A DNA stretch of 64,000 nt from Heterodera schachtii. Taxonomy: Eukaryota > Nematoda > Chromadorea > Rhabditida > Heteroderidae. A program made the position numbers and the translations under genes. Positions 1-12,300 of the stretch are shown here, in pieces. Location: contig SIJG01000080.1 in NCBI GenBank assembly GCA_023374025.1, positions 324,029-388,028 of the forward strand, read 5' to 3'. The first letter of the stretch is position 1, and each line of letters starts with the position of its first letter. The notes beneath the pieces were generated by a model. The model worked only from the letters and a program-made list of their open reading frames with translations, was not told the DNA's origin and made no database searches.

Positions 1-2557
1 AATCACCGCATTCTTGTTCAAACAATTTCTCATCGAAAACTTTCCCTAAAATAATAGGTTATAATTCTATCACAAATTCTTAAATCTTACCCATAAGCTA
101 TTTAACATCAACTTGCTTATGTACCGCAATCCCGGATTCTTCTTCACTTTAGCCAATTCAATGTCGATTCCATATTTTTCCTTATACTCTTCTCTCCACA
201 TATCCTTCTGCTCCTCCGTCTCAACTCCCTTCGGGAAACCGCTTGCCTCCTCCTTCAGCTTCAAAAATAATCGCACGTATCCCTTGAATAAATCATCCGC
301 CTCCTCTTCGTAGTGCCACGCTCTATAAAATCTGTCCACAGTATAACCGCATTCCAACGCCTTTGCCTGAAAATATCAAATTTTCTTAAAGTTTTCCCAC
401 CATAAGTTCTTACCAATTCAACGCTTGTATATGTCGCCACGTATCTCCGCTGTGCCTCATCATGGGGGCAATTGTAATCACATCTCGTAGTTTCCTTCTT
501 AAATGTTGACGCACATCTCCAACACAACGGGAATAATAATCTCTCATCACACTTCAACTGCAGAACCGGAATCCGCAACCCTCGCGGCGGGTTAACCCTC
601 ACTTTATACAATCCATTAAACTTCAAATCCTCCGGGCTCGTCCAATTTACATTAATCTCATCGCTCTTCGGTATAATAATCTCCGGCAAACCAATCGGGT
701 AAGCTGTACCGTAATTCACTGACGGGTACAGACTCACAATGTCGTAAACACTAATCTTTTTCTTCTCATCCGATTTCGCAAACAATTTCATCGGTCCGGT
801 CCTTCCTCCCGCATACGCCATCCGCGGATCAATCGGCCCCTTTCATTCCCTCTGTCGTCGAAGAAGTCCCGCATTTCTTCATCCTTTTTCAATTCCTTCT
901 CAATTTTACAACCCTAAAAACCTGAGATAAAAATGTAATTGTCAAATAAACCTACCCAAACTTCTTCGACCTCCAAACTTTTCCGCAATTCCGCCAATCT
1001 CTCCTGAGTCTCATCGTTCAATTCCTGGGCCGTTCTTCCTCCAATCAATTCCGCTGCCGAGTCATAACAATTCAAACATCCATGTATGTAGCATCCCATC
1101 ACTTCAATGCACTTGTCCCTAGCTCCTTCATTCACAATAAATCCATCCAATTTATATTTTCCAACTTTGACCTCTCGTCCATTCCCTGCGTGTCTTATCT
1201 CAATTCCATCACGTTTGCTCCGCCACTCCAAATACTTTATGGCCATCACACTCGCTCTATCACACCGCTCATAGCCCTTCTCCGGCACAATCGATAACTG
1301 CTCCGTCAATAAAAACATTGCCTTGAATATATTCATCGCAACTCCCGCATTCGTACAGCTCCTCGGCAACGGGTCGAACCCCTTCGTAATGTCGTTAATC
1401 AATATCCTTCGAAATTCAATAATAGAAAGCAGCAAAATCTCCGTGTCGTTTCGGCAATAATTTTTCAATTCTTCATCCAAATAAAAAGGCGTCTCCTTGT
1501 TTTGTTATACCTAAAGAAAAATGTAATTCAAATTTAATTCTTATTTTCTTACCATTTTTCGAATTTTATAAATTTCTCCTTATTCATAGACCCCGGTGAA
1601 TAATCCTCCATAGGGGGGGGGCAGATGTTCCAAACGTATTCCATAATTTTCTTTCTTGTTGTAGTAATAGGGGAAAAAGGGCTTGTCCTCACATTCTAAG
1701 TTAAATGTCGCCTTCAGCGACTCAAGTTTCACCGGCATCAATAAACACGAATCTCTCCAAATCAGCATTGAATGTTTCTTCGAATTTTGCACTTTGAATT
1801 CATAAATTTTCAGTCCGTTAATGAGCGGTAACGGGTTTTTCCCGGTACGGCAGAGGTAATTAAAAACAAAATGTCCTGAAATTTTCAAAATAAAAAACAT
1901 TTTTAAACGATATTTTACCGTCAAATCGTCCGGCGTTGTGCGCAAAAATGTATGTATCATAATTGGTAAATGCGGTTAATATCCACTCCACAAAATCCTT
2001 CGTCGGATCACTTCCCTCTGCTTCGCTCCAATCCTTGGTCCTCTCCTCCCCACAAATTTTGCAATTTGTCCTATTTTTGTCGTCACAGCATTCAGTACAC
2101 GTAACTCTCACCGAAATGTAATTAATAATATGTTCCTTCTGATCCCCCTTGTAGATTGTATCCTGCGATGTTTCCGAATCCTTAAAATAAAGACCTATTT
2201 TTGCTGATTTTTATTTGTAAAACTTACCCAAACGACAATTCGGTAGACTTCCTTGTCCTCTTTTTCCTCAATCGGCATAATATAACACCCCCGCTTGGGG
2301 TCGTGACTCACACTACAAAGCTGGCAATAAGTCTCTCCACATTCATGTCCCTTCTTCGGATTAAATAAATATGTCTTATCACACATCACGCAACGTCTCC
2401 ATAAATTGCAAGTCTGGTGCCCATGATGATAATTATAGCATTCCCAATTGTAAAAATAACGTCGACACTTCGGGCATTCAATCTTCACTCCGCTCTCCTT
2501 TTGACACGGCACTCCGCCCACTTTATTGCAATAATAGCACCTTGCCCGGCACTCCAT
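1..2557 (-). CDS. Protein-primed family-B DNA polymerase (Polinton/Maverick-like), spliced, 3' end outside window, frameshifted
   Basis: Replicative DNA polymerase of the organellar/viral type-B family. Visible exons on the minus strand: about 2557-2228, 2180-1919, 1875-1553, 1510-956, 913-414, 366-91 and 45-1 (continues outside). Every junction has GT..AG ends and keeps phase. Exon 1 carries a Cys-rich, zinc-ribbon-like N-terminus, open upstream to about 2623, and ends just before the Exo I motif (D-x-E, WDSET). Exon 2 ends in Exo II (HNAGRFDG). Exon 4 has Exo III (YCRNDTEILL) and a YIHGCLNCY segment like the accessory domain of Polinton polymerases. Exon 5 has palm motif A (DIVSLYPS); exons 6-7 carry motif B (KLMLNSLW then GKFSMRN). 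Motif C lies outside the window. Three single-base indels break the frame at homopolymers: G9 at 1613-1621, T4 at 1500-1503 and C4T3 at 837-843. Either a recent pseudogene or consensus errors. Integration into a Polinton is inferred; no other Polinton gene is visible. Confidence 0.85.
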
Positions 2558-2623
2558 CGTATGTTTAACATCCTTATCAAAGAAGCACTCACAATCAATA
2601 CAGAATTTTCTCCCACGATTAAA

Positions 2624-4722
2624 AAAGAAATAAAGAATTCATTGACTAAAATAGTCTTTTAAAATTATTGTACAAATATTAATAGATGACAAAATGAAAA
2701 AGTGAAAATTATTAAATTTTCTTTTATTAGTGAGTTAGCCGATTTGAGGGAGTAAAAAGAAAAATTAATGTGATTATGAAACTTCCCAAAAATCATAGAT
2801 TCGGAGCATCCCGCCGATGAATTCTGTTGGTTTTACATTGCTTTATTTTTCTTCCCCAATATTTGTGACCTCTCTCTTTAAATTTAAATTTATTTAGACT
2901 TACCATTTCCCTCGGACCGAACATCAAATTTATCAAATGCATAAATAAAATTAATAAAAGTGATATTAAATAGAAATGAAAAAATAATCTGCTAAATTTA
3001 TGCAAAAAAATACATTCAATGTAAAACAAAAATACAAATAACAATAAAACTACAAATAAAAAAATAACAATACCTATTTCAGTCGTTAAGAAATATTGCG
3101 TTAATTATTTTATAAATTCCATATTTATTTGAATTTTCTAACAATAAATGTGTTAATTGTTATGATTATGTGTGATTAAGTTTGAAGTTTTTTTCTTTAG
3201 CTGATAAAATTTTTTATTATAAATTAGTTATTTTATATTTTTTTAAATTAACTTCACCTTTTCCCAATCAATTTTAATGTAATTAAATGTTTTAGTGTAA
3301 TCCACTTTTTAAACAATTTTTTTGTATTTTTATTTTGGTCAATTTTTTTTAAATACTATGTTAAACATTATTCATGTCCATTTTTGCCCGCATAACGTTG
3401 ATTTTTGCTCACCGAACTATATAATTTTATTTTATATAGTTTTTGTTTTGCGTAGGCCTAATGCAGAATAATATAAATTTTATTAAATTCTTTAAAATTA
3501 TTTATTAATATTTAAAATTTCTTCAATATCTATAATTTATTCATTCAATTTATATAGCGGTTTTTTAATATATTTTTTTGTCTTATTATTAGAGATGCAA
3601 TTTGTAGTTCTTTTTTTATCATTTTTATGTGATTATTCTTTTATAATACATTAAAATAACGCATTTCACATCAATTTATTATTTAGAAAATTTTACATTA
3701 TTCTTCGTAATTCAATTTTTGAAATTTTTTGTTAAAAATATACACTTAAATATATTGTTATAGAATAATGAAATTTTTTTACTTGCATAAGGAACCGAAA
3801 TCGTAAGGTAATTGTTGATTTGAAAGTTTTTTAAAAAATAATTTGATGGTTTTAATCTTAATATTTACTCTGCATTTCAAATATTAATAAAATTTCAATG
3901 ATGTATTTATTATGAATCTTTATTTTTATTTAATATTGAATCTTGAAAGCAAATAAGCCATATAATATTTATTGCAACTTGAATAAACATTAGTAGCCAT
4001 TTAATTGAAAACAAAATATTTGTAAATTTTTCATAAATTAAAAAGCTTATTATTTACTACTTTAAAAAAAAAATTTTATTTTGTATTGATTCATTTTTTT
4101 TGTTATTTTTTTATTTTCTACTTATATTACAAAAAAATTAATTTTACTTTTATGAGTCAATTTTCTCACAAATTTTAGACTTATCCTTTTTATTAACCGG
4201 CGGACAAGCTGTGATTTATGTTGAAAAACATTAATACTTTCACTATTTTTAAAAAATTATTATTTTAGCATAACTTGTCTTTAAAATAAATTTGAATTAA
4301 ATTGATTTGAAATAGAATATTTTTCATTGAATATAAAAACAAAGACAAATAAATATGTTTTCCGTGTCTTATATACAATTTAAACTCTTATAAATTATGA
4401 AACAAATAGAGTGCAGCTTTTAATTTTAACTTTAGTTTTATTTTATTGCTTTAGAAATTTTTGAATTTATTTTTATTTATTGTATTTCCCACTTCTTTCG
4501 GTTTATTAATATTTAGTTCAATTTATTTTAAATAATTTAAATGTTTTTAAATTATTTTTTTATTTTTTCACATATTTTTCCATAATCAGAATATTTATAT
4601 TTCGGATCACAACAGAATATCAAAATTATTTTGGTACATTCCGGAACTTCACTGAAAATCAGAATTGTTCCGGTTTGCGCCGCCGGTTCAAAAAACAGTT
4701 AAATCGTTTGTGTTAGGTTTAA
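2624..4722. other. AT-rich intergenic stretch upstream of the polymerase gene
   Basis: No gene is recognised. A minus-strand open stretch near 2793-3044 contains a donor-like ATG|GTAAGTC at about 2904 and could be an additional 5' exon of the polymerase gene, but nothing in its translation is recognisable. The remainder is AT-rich with long T runs on the plus strand. A small GC-richer patch lies at 4660-4700. Confidence 0.4.
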
Positions 4723-5999
4723 AATGTTAAGTACTAATATTAAAAAATATGTGGAAAGATAGCAATTGCAAAGAAAAAAAAATGAATAAAAACTTAATTA
4801 ATAAGTCAACTGGCGCCATTTGTGAATTAAATCAGTGAAATTTAACATTATAACACTGAAGGTGTTAAATGAAAAAATAATTAATCTACATATTTAGTAA
4901 CAAAATATTATATAATATAAAATAATCTGAATTATTCATCCAATAACATTTCAATTGGATATAAAATATTTTTTTAACTTTGCTGTATTTTACTATTAAA
5001 AATTTATAATAAAAAACATATATATAATGAAATTTTGTTAATAAAATAATATAAAATTATTAACAGATTTTTAATAAAGCTAAAAAAATTAAAATGAATT
5101 AAAATTGTATAGTGTAAAAGAATTTAATTAATTCTGCAAATCTACCCCAACAAAAGAAAATGATTATGTTTGATAGTCAGTAATAAAAATTTTAACACCA
5201 AGAAAAGGCACCTACGTGAACGTAAATAACAAATCTTTCAAAAATAAAGGTAATATAAGCAATTCTAAATTATAACAAATATTAAATTAAAAACTTTTAA
5301 AATCTTTATTTATAATGCATTAATTTATTATTAGTAATTATAACTATAATGAAAAACAAATATAATGACTAACTCAATGCATATTTGATTGATAATTAAA
5401 AAAAAAGTCATAGATAAATAAACAAACCAAAAAGCTAATTAAAAATTCAAAAGAATAACTATAAAAAAGAGGTAAATGAACCAAATATTTCTCAAAAGAG
5501 ATGATAGTTTAATTGATTTTTGTTTAGATGTATAAAATCTTGCTATTTGTTATTTACAATTAATTTAAAAATTATTTAAAATTTATAGTCTATATATGAC
5601 GTACTAAAAATAATGATTAATTCAAAATTTATTATTAAACTTAATTTATTATCTTTAATTAAATTTATACCTTGATGGAAATCTAGATTTATTTTGACTA
5701 AACAATTTATCTTTATCTTTTTCATTTAATATTTAATTATTCTCTTAAGTAATTTATCTACTATTCTTATAGTATAACTATGTAATTTTATGTCAACTTA
5801 ATTTTGCATATAATCAAATATATTTAATAAAAATAGTAGAAAACAAATTTAAATAATAGAAAACAAATTTCATTATTTGTATTAAGGTTTATATTATAAA
5901 GCTTCATTTCGTATTTGACGATAAAAAAATAAAAATAATAATAAAAAAAATAACAGAGAAAAAAATTATGAAATTCAAATATAATAAATTTATTAAGCA
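4723..5999 (+). repeat. Left arm (1277 bp) of long inverted repeat
   Basis: Reverse complement of 7607-8883, with the same arm length of 1277 bp and a spacer of about 1.6 kb between arms. The outer end reads AATGTTAAGTACTAATATT and its partner ends AATATTAGTACTTAACATT; similarity stops abruptly outside. Bases 4723-5611 are also matched in inverted orientation by 6247-7136. Confidence 0.85.
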
Positions 6000-6246
6000 A
6001 ATTAATCTAAAAAGGAACTCTGCAAAATTAAATTCAAATACCAATCTGCAATTTTAACAAATCAACATATTAAAATATATACGAATTTTATAATTATTTT
6101 CTAAAAAAACACAATTTATAACCATTTGACAAAAATTCTTGTTTCAAATTAATAATTAACCAAATTTAAAATATTTTCTTTCTTAAGGTTCCTAGAATTC
6201 CCAGAACCTAAACGAGGTTAAAATAATATAAGAAAAATAGAAATAC

Positions 6247-7606
6247 ATTTTTAGTACGTCATATATAGACTATAAATTTTAAATAATTTTTAAATTAATT
6301 GTAAATAACAAATAGCAAGATTTTATACATCTAAACAAAAATCAATTAAACTATCATCTCTTTTGAGAAATATTTGGTTCATTTACCTCTTTTTTATAGT
6401 TATTCTTTTGAATTTTTAATTAGCTTTTTGGTTTGTTTATTTATCTATGACTTTTTTTTTAATTATCAATCAAATATGCATTGAGTTAGTCATTATATTT
6501 GTTTTTCATTATAGTTATAATTACTAATAATAAATTAATGCATTATAAATAAAGATTTTAAAAGTTTTTAATTTAATATTTGTTATAATTTAGAATTGCT
6601 TATATTACCTTTATTTTTGAAAGATTTGTTATTTACGTTCACGTAGGTGCCTTTTCTTGGTGTTAAAATTTTTATTACTGACTATCAAACATAATCATTT
6701 TCTTTTGTTGGGGTAGATTTGCAGAATTAATTAAATTCTTTTACACTATACAATTTTAATTCATTTTAATTTTTTTAGCTTTATTAAAAATCTGTTAATA
6801 ATTTTATATTATTTTATTAACAAAATTTCATTATATATATGTTTTTTATTATAAATTTTTAATAGTAAAATACAGCAAAGTTAAAAAAAATATTTTATAT
6901 CCAATTGAAATGTTATTGGATGAATAATTCAGATTATTTTATATTATATAATATTTTGTTACTAAATATGTAGATTAATTATTTTTTCATTTAACACCTT
7001 CAGTGTTATAATGTTAAATTTCACTGATTTAATTCACAAATGGCGCCAGTTGACTTATTAATTAAGTTTTTATTCATTTTTTTTTCTTTGCAATTGCTAT
7101 CTTTCCACATATTTTTTAATATTAGTACTTAACATTGTTTTCATTTCTATATTTGTACAATATTATTTTTATTACTTTCAAGAAATTTAATTTTTATATT
7201 TTATGCCATCTGAGCGGAAATTCATATTAGTGTTGATGAATCATTAAATGTTCCACGATTAAGCTTTTCTTTTCTCAAAAAAATTATAATTTTTGATTTT
7301 TGTTTAAGTATTCTCATAATGAGCTAATTTTATTCTCTGCAGATAAGAATTTTACAATTAATTATTGTTTTCATTTATCATTTTTTTTTTTGATTTTTTA
7401 TTGCTCGTTGTTTAATTGTGTTTGATTTAAATTTATCTTTTAACATTTATCATCACCTGGTATTAAAATAATTGTGTATAACGCGGAAAAAAATAAAAAC
7501 GAATTTTCATAGGATAATTCAAGAATATTAAAAAGAATTTTTTCGGTTATATCACCAACTCGCATTTCTAAAAAATTTACCAGTTTAATATAAAATTTAT
7601 CTAAAA
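6247..7606 (+). repeat. Direct repeat copy 1 (about 1360 bp)
   Basis: Near-identical to 7995-9353. It begins ATTTTTAGTACGTC and ends TTATCTAAAA. No ORF longer than about 60 codons was noticed. Together with copy 2 and the inverted arm it shows at least two rearrangement steps. Confidence 0.85.
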
Positions 7607-8883
7607 TGCTTAATAAATTTATTATATTTGAATTTCATAATTTTTTTCTCTGTTATTTTTTTTATTATTATTTTTATTTTTTTATCGTCAAATACGAAAT
7701 GAAGCTTTATAATATAAACCTTAATACAAATAATGAAATTTGTTTTCTATTATTTAAATTTGTTTTCTACTATTTTTATTAAATATATTTGATTATATGC
7801 AAAATTAAGTTGACATAAAATTACATAGTTATACTATAAGAATAGTAGATAAATTACTTAAGAGAATAATTAAATATTAAATGAAAAAGATAAAGATAAA
7901 TTGTTTAGTCAAAATAAATCTAGATTTCCATCAAGGTATAAATTTAATTAAAGATAATAAATTAAGTTTAATAATAAATTTTGAATTAATCATTATTTTT
8001 AGTACGTCATATATAGACTATAAATTTTAAATAATTTTTAAATTAATTGTAAATAACAAATAGCAAGATTTTATACATGTAAACAAAAATCAATTAAACT
8101 ATCATCTCTTTTGAGAAATATTTGGTTCATTTACCTCTTTTTTATAGTTATTCTTTTGAATTTTTAATTAGCTTTTTGGTTTGTTTATTTATCTATGACT
8201 TTTTTTTAATTATCAATCAAATATGCATTGAGTTAGTCATTATATTTGTTTTTCATTATAGTTATAATTACTAATAATAAATTAATGCATTATAAATAAA
8301 GATTTTAAAAGTTTTTAATTTAATATTTGTTATAATTTAGAATTGCTTATATTACCTTTATTTTTGAAAGATTTGTTATTTACGTTCACGTAGGTGCCTT
8401 TTCTTGGTGTTAAAATTTTTATTACTGACTATCAAACATAATCATTTTCTTTTGTTGGGGTAGATTTGCAGAATTAATTAAATTCTTTTACACTATACAA
8501 TTTTAATTCATTTTAATTTTTTTAGCTTTATTAAAAATCTGTTAATAATTTTATATTATTTTATTAACAAAATTTCATTATATATATGTTTTTTATTATA
8601 AATTTTTAATAGTAAAATACAGCAAAGTTAAAAAAAATATTTTATATCCAATTGAAATGTTATTGGATGAATAATTCAGATTATTTTATATTATATAATA
8701 TTTTGTTACTAAATATGTAGATTAATTATTTTTTCATTTAACACCTTCAGTGTTATAATGTTAAATTTCACTGATTTAATTCACAAATGGCGCCAGTTGA
8801 CTTATTAATTAAGTTTTTATTCATTTTTTTTTCTTTGCAATTGCTATCTTTCCACATATTTTTTAATATTAGTACTTAACATT
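7607..8883 (-). repeat. Right arm (1277 bp) of long inverted repeat
   Basis: Reverse complement of 4723-5999. Its outer 889 bases (7995-8883) are also part of the second direct-repeat copy, so one sequence takes part in both an inverted and a direct duplication. Confidence 0.85.
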
Positions 8884-9353
8884 GTTTTCATTTCTATATT
8901 TGTACAATATTATTTTTATTACTTTCAAGAAATTTAATTTTTATATTTTATGCCATCTGAGCGGAAATTCATATTAGTGTTGATGAATCATTAAATGTTC
9001 CACGATTAAGCTTTTCTTTTCTCAAAAAAATTATAATTTTTGATTTTTGTTTAAGTATTCTCATAATGAGCTAATTTTATTCTCTGCAGATAAGAATTTT
9101 ACAATTAATTATTGTTTTCATTTATCATTTTTTTTTTTGATTTTTTATTGCTCGTTGTTTAATTGTGTTTGATTTAAATTTATCTTTTAACATTTATCAT
9201 CACCTGGTATTAAAATAATTGTGTATAACGCGGAAAAAAATAAAAACGAATTTTCATAGGATAATTCAAGAATATTAAAAAGAATTTTTTCGGTTATATC
9301 ACCAACTCGCATTTCTAAAAAATTTACCAGTTTAATATAAAATTTATCTAAAA
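7995..9353 (+). repeat. Direct repeat copy 2 (about 1359 bp)
   Basis: Near-identical second copy of 6247-7606. The flanks differ (B' on the left, new AT-rich sequence on the right), which fixes the repeat boundaries to within a few bases. Confidence 0.85.
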
Positions 9354-12300
9354 ATATTGTTTTTTATCAATAAATTTTAGTATGTAACTTCAAATCTATG
9401 CATATTTATGTAATTAATTAAAATAAATATCAATTTTTTCCTAAGTAAAAGTTTATGCAAATTTCTATGTTTATTCTTGTCCCGATCATAAAAATATGCG
9501 CATATATTTCATCAGTTAATTTTAGGTTTGGATTCTTTCACCATATTTTTTTATCACGCTTAAAGAAATTTATTATGTTTTCGTGAGTTTATTTGACTTT
9601 TTACTTTTTTCTTATCCAAAATATATTACTATAAATTAAAAAAATATTTAAAAAATGAAATTAACAATTATTTTTATTGTTTAAATGTCAAATTTTTGTT
9701 TTGTGTTCGGCTGTTCAATCACTATTGTTGTGCTTCTTCCATGTATCGTATTATCTGGTTTTTGCTGACCCAATTTGAGAGCGAATTGGGTAGCTCATTG
9801 AAATATGCAGCGGAATTGTCGAGAATTTTTACGGTTTTTGAAAGATGAATTTTGGCCAAGATTCGGCAGTTGCACCAAATGTTGGCTCCGGGATTTGTGC
9901 CCAATTTGAGCCCAACATATTTGTTTTGATTCCCCGATTTCCACAATTTTTATTAATAAGCAAAAATTAAAATGTGGCGTGCAAGAAAATTAAGATGGTG
10001 CAAAATTAATTTTTTATTTTATAGTATAGGTTTAAAATTTCACATGAATTAAGCAATAAGCCATAATTGAATCTTCTGAAAAAATTTTTAAACTTTATTT
10101 AACAAATAAAGAAAACTAATTTCATTATTTGTATTCCTACCAAAGTTTTAGCATATTCTCTTCCATCGGACATACTCATATTATATGATTGTTGTTTTTT
10201 CCATTCCTATTTTCTTAATATAGCTTTTTTTACTCTGAAGCTTGTATGTTTATTTTAAAAAATTTTAAGACCATATTCTAATAATTTATTCTTTTTATTC
10301 CTGGTTGTTAATTATACTTTATCACCGGGTTTTAAAATATTGTATTTTTCAGTAAAATCTTGTCAAATTGAAAAATATTCTTTGAGTCAACCAACACCTT
10401 CCTTCTTTTCAAAAAATGATTAAAATTATTTTTTTTTACTATATATCCAAATCTTTGTTTATTTAAATATTATTTTTTAATTTATTAAGGAAATTGATTT
10501 TCTTTAAACATAAATGTTTGCTTAACAAATTATTATTATTATGGTTCAAATTATATTTATTATCAAGATATTTGATTTTGATTCAAATTTACCTTATTCC
10601 GAATTTTTTAACAATATTTTTGATTAATTTATCGATAAGGCTTATCTTTTTCCGGTCCTTTTTTCTTCTGTTGCTTTTTACTTTCTGAAGTTTGTATTTT
10701 TTTGAAAAGTTTTGGCTATTTTTTTTTATTAATATTTTTTTAATAAAAAATAATGAATTAAGGATCTTTATAACATTTAAATATTTGTTATTTTATTTTG
10801 AATTTTTACAAAACATTCTCACTTGTGCCAGTTGTTTTTTTAGGCTCGTCTCTAGAGTCATGTTGAAATTCAGAAATATTTTTCAGACTTTAATCCCTTG
10901 ATCACTTTTGTAATTTATTTTATATTTTGGCAATGTGCTGCTAAAAATTTTAAATATTTGTTTATTATCCTTGTTTTTTTATTTTTTTATTTCAAAAAAT
11001 ATCAATTTACTAACATTATTTATGAAAATTGAACATTAATTGTTGCTTTAATTTGTTCAGAACATATTTTGGTAATGTTTTTATGACCATTTAACAAATT
11101 GATATTAATCTATTTTTTGCCTTTAAAATCGTTATTATATTTACATCTCCTGATTGTCATAATCTAGATGCTGGCATTTAAAAAATATTCAAATTATTTC
11201 TGATTTTTTCATAATATTTAATTAATGTTTGGTTATTTATTTTATTTATTATTTTTTGCGAATTTTATTATTTCTGCGAGCTTTTTGTTTAAATTTCACA
11301 AAATTTATTCTTTTTAATTTCGAATTTTAATGGAGAATTTTTTATGATTTACTTATTAATATTGTTAAAAGTTAATCAATTTTATAAGATACAAATTTTA
11401 TTCAATATAAAAATTGTTTTATGTTAATTTAATTAATTTTTTAATTTTTTATTATAATTTCATTTGGCAAGTGACTGTTGTGTCTTACATTCGTCATTGT
11501 TCATAATGTAGACATACAGAAAGTGTTTTTTCTGAATAATTTGAATCCCTTTATATTATTTTTTACGGACATTAAAAGAGAGAATATTCTGAATAAGTAT
11601 TACATATATTGCTTTTATTACCAAAATTCAGTTGAAATAAATTATTTATATTTTGTTTATTCATTCTATTGCAATATTTGCAAATATTTTTCATTTATAT
11701 GATTTTAAATTTAAATTCATTTTGTTAATTAGAATAATTTCATATCATTTATTAATAAATGGAATAATATGAATTATCAAAATACATTATTATTTATTTA
11801 TTTATCTTTTTTGAAAATGCTCATTTATTTTCCTATACTTTCTTTAAAATTTTTATGCATTGTAAAATACATTAATTTTTATTGATAAACAATTTCTGCT
11901 TTAATATTAAAATAATTTATTTTTCATTAGGGATTAGTTATGATTTTAAATATTAATGTGAAATTCTTTATTTGTCTATATTTTTCTCAAGTTTTGTTGT
12001 AAATTTTAAATGTACCTTTTAAATTAAGAAATTTTTTTTATTGATTATCCATTTTACGAAATGGCTTATGGTGATAAAAAATGAGTAGAACCTGTAGGGT
12101 TAGATGAACTGCTGCGGTTAGTTTATGAATATTCAATAAACAATTTGCATATTAAATTTAAATTTCATAATTTTTATAATATTAAAATTTTGTATAATAA
12201 TTATTGTGTATTTTTATTTAAATTATTTTTCCATAACATTTATTTGTCTTTACAAATTTTTCTCCTTAAATATTTTAAAAATTTCTTGCTATTCTCTGGT

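Larger units (their letters stand above)
4723..9353. repeat. Nested direct/inverted repeat complex without ORFs
   Basis: Read as modules: A 4723-5611, B 5612-5999, unique 6000-6246, A' (reverse complement of A) 6247-7136, C 7137-7606, B' 7607-7994, A' 7995-8883, C 8884-9353. The copies look nearly identical by eye; only isolated differences are visible, such as one base near 6331 versus 8078 and one T-run length change. No open reading frame or transposase is present. This looks like recent segmental duplication plus inversion rather than one ordinary transposon. Confidence 0.85.

Noticed and set aside
113..2662. Plus-strand open frames over the polymerase gene
   Set aside because: Antisense to exons with clear polymerase motifs and splice sites.
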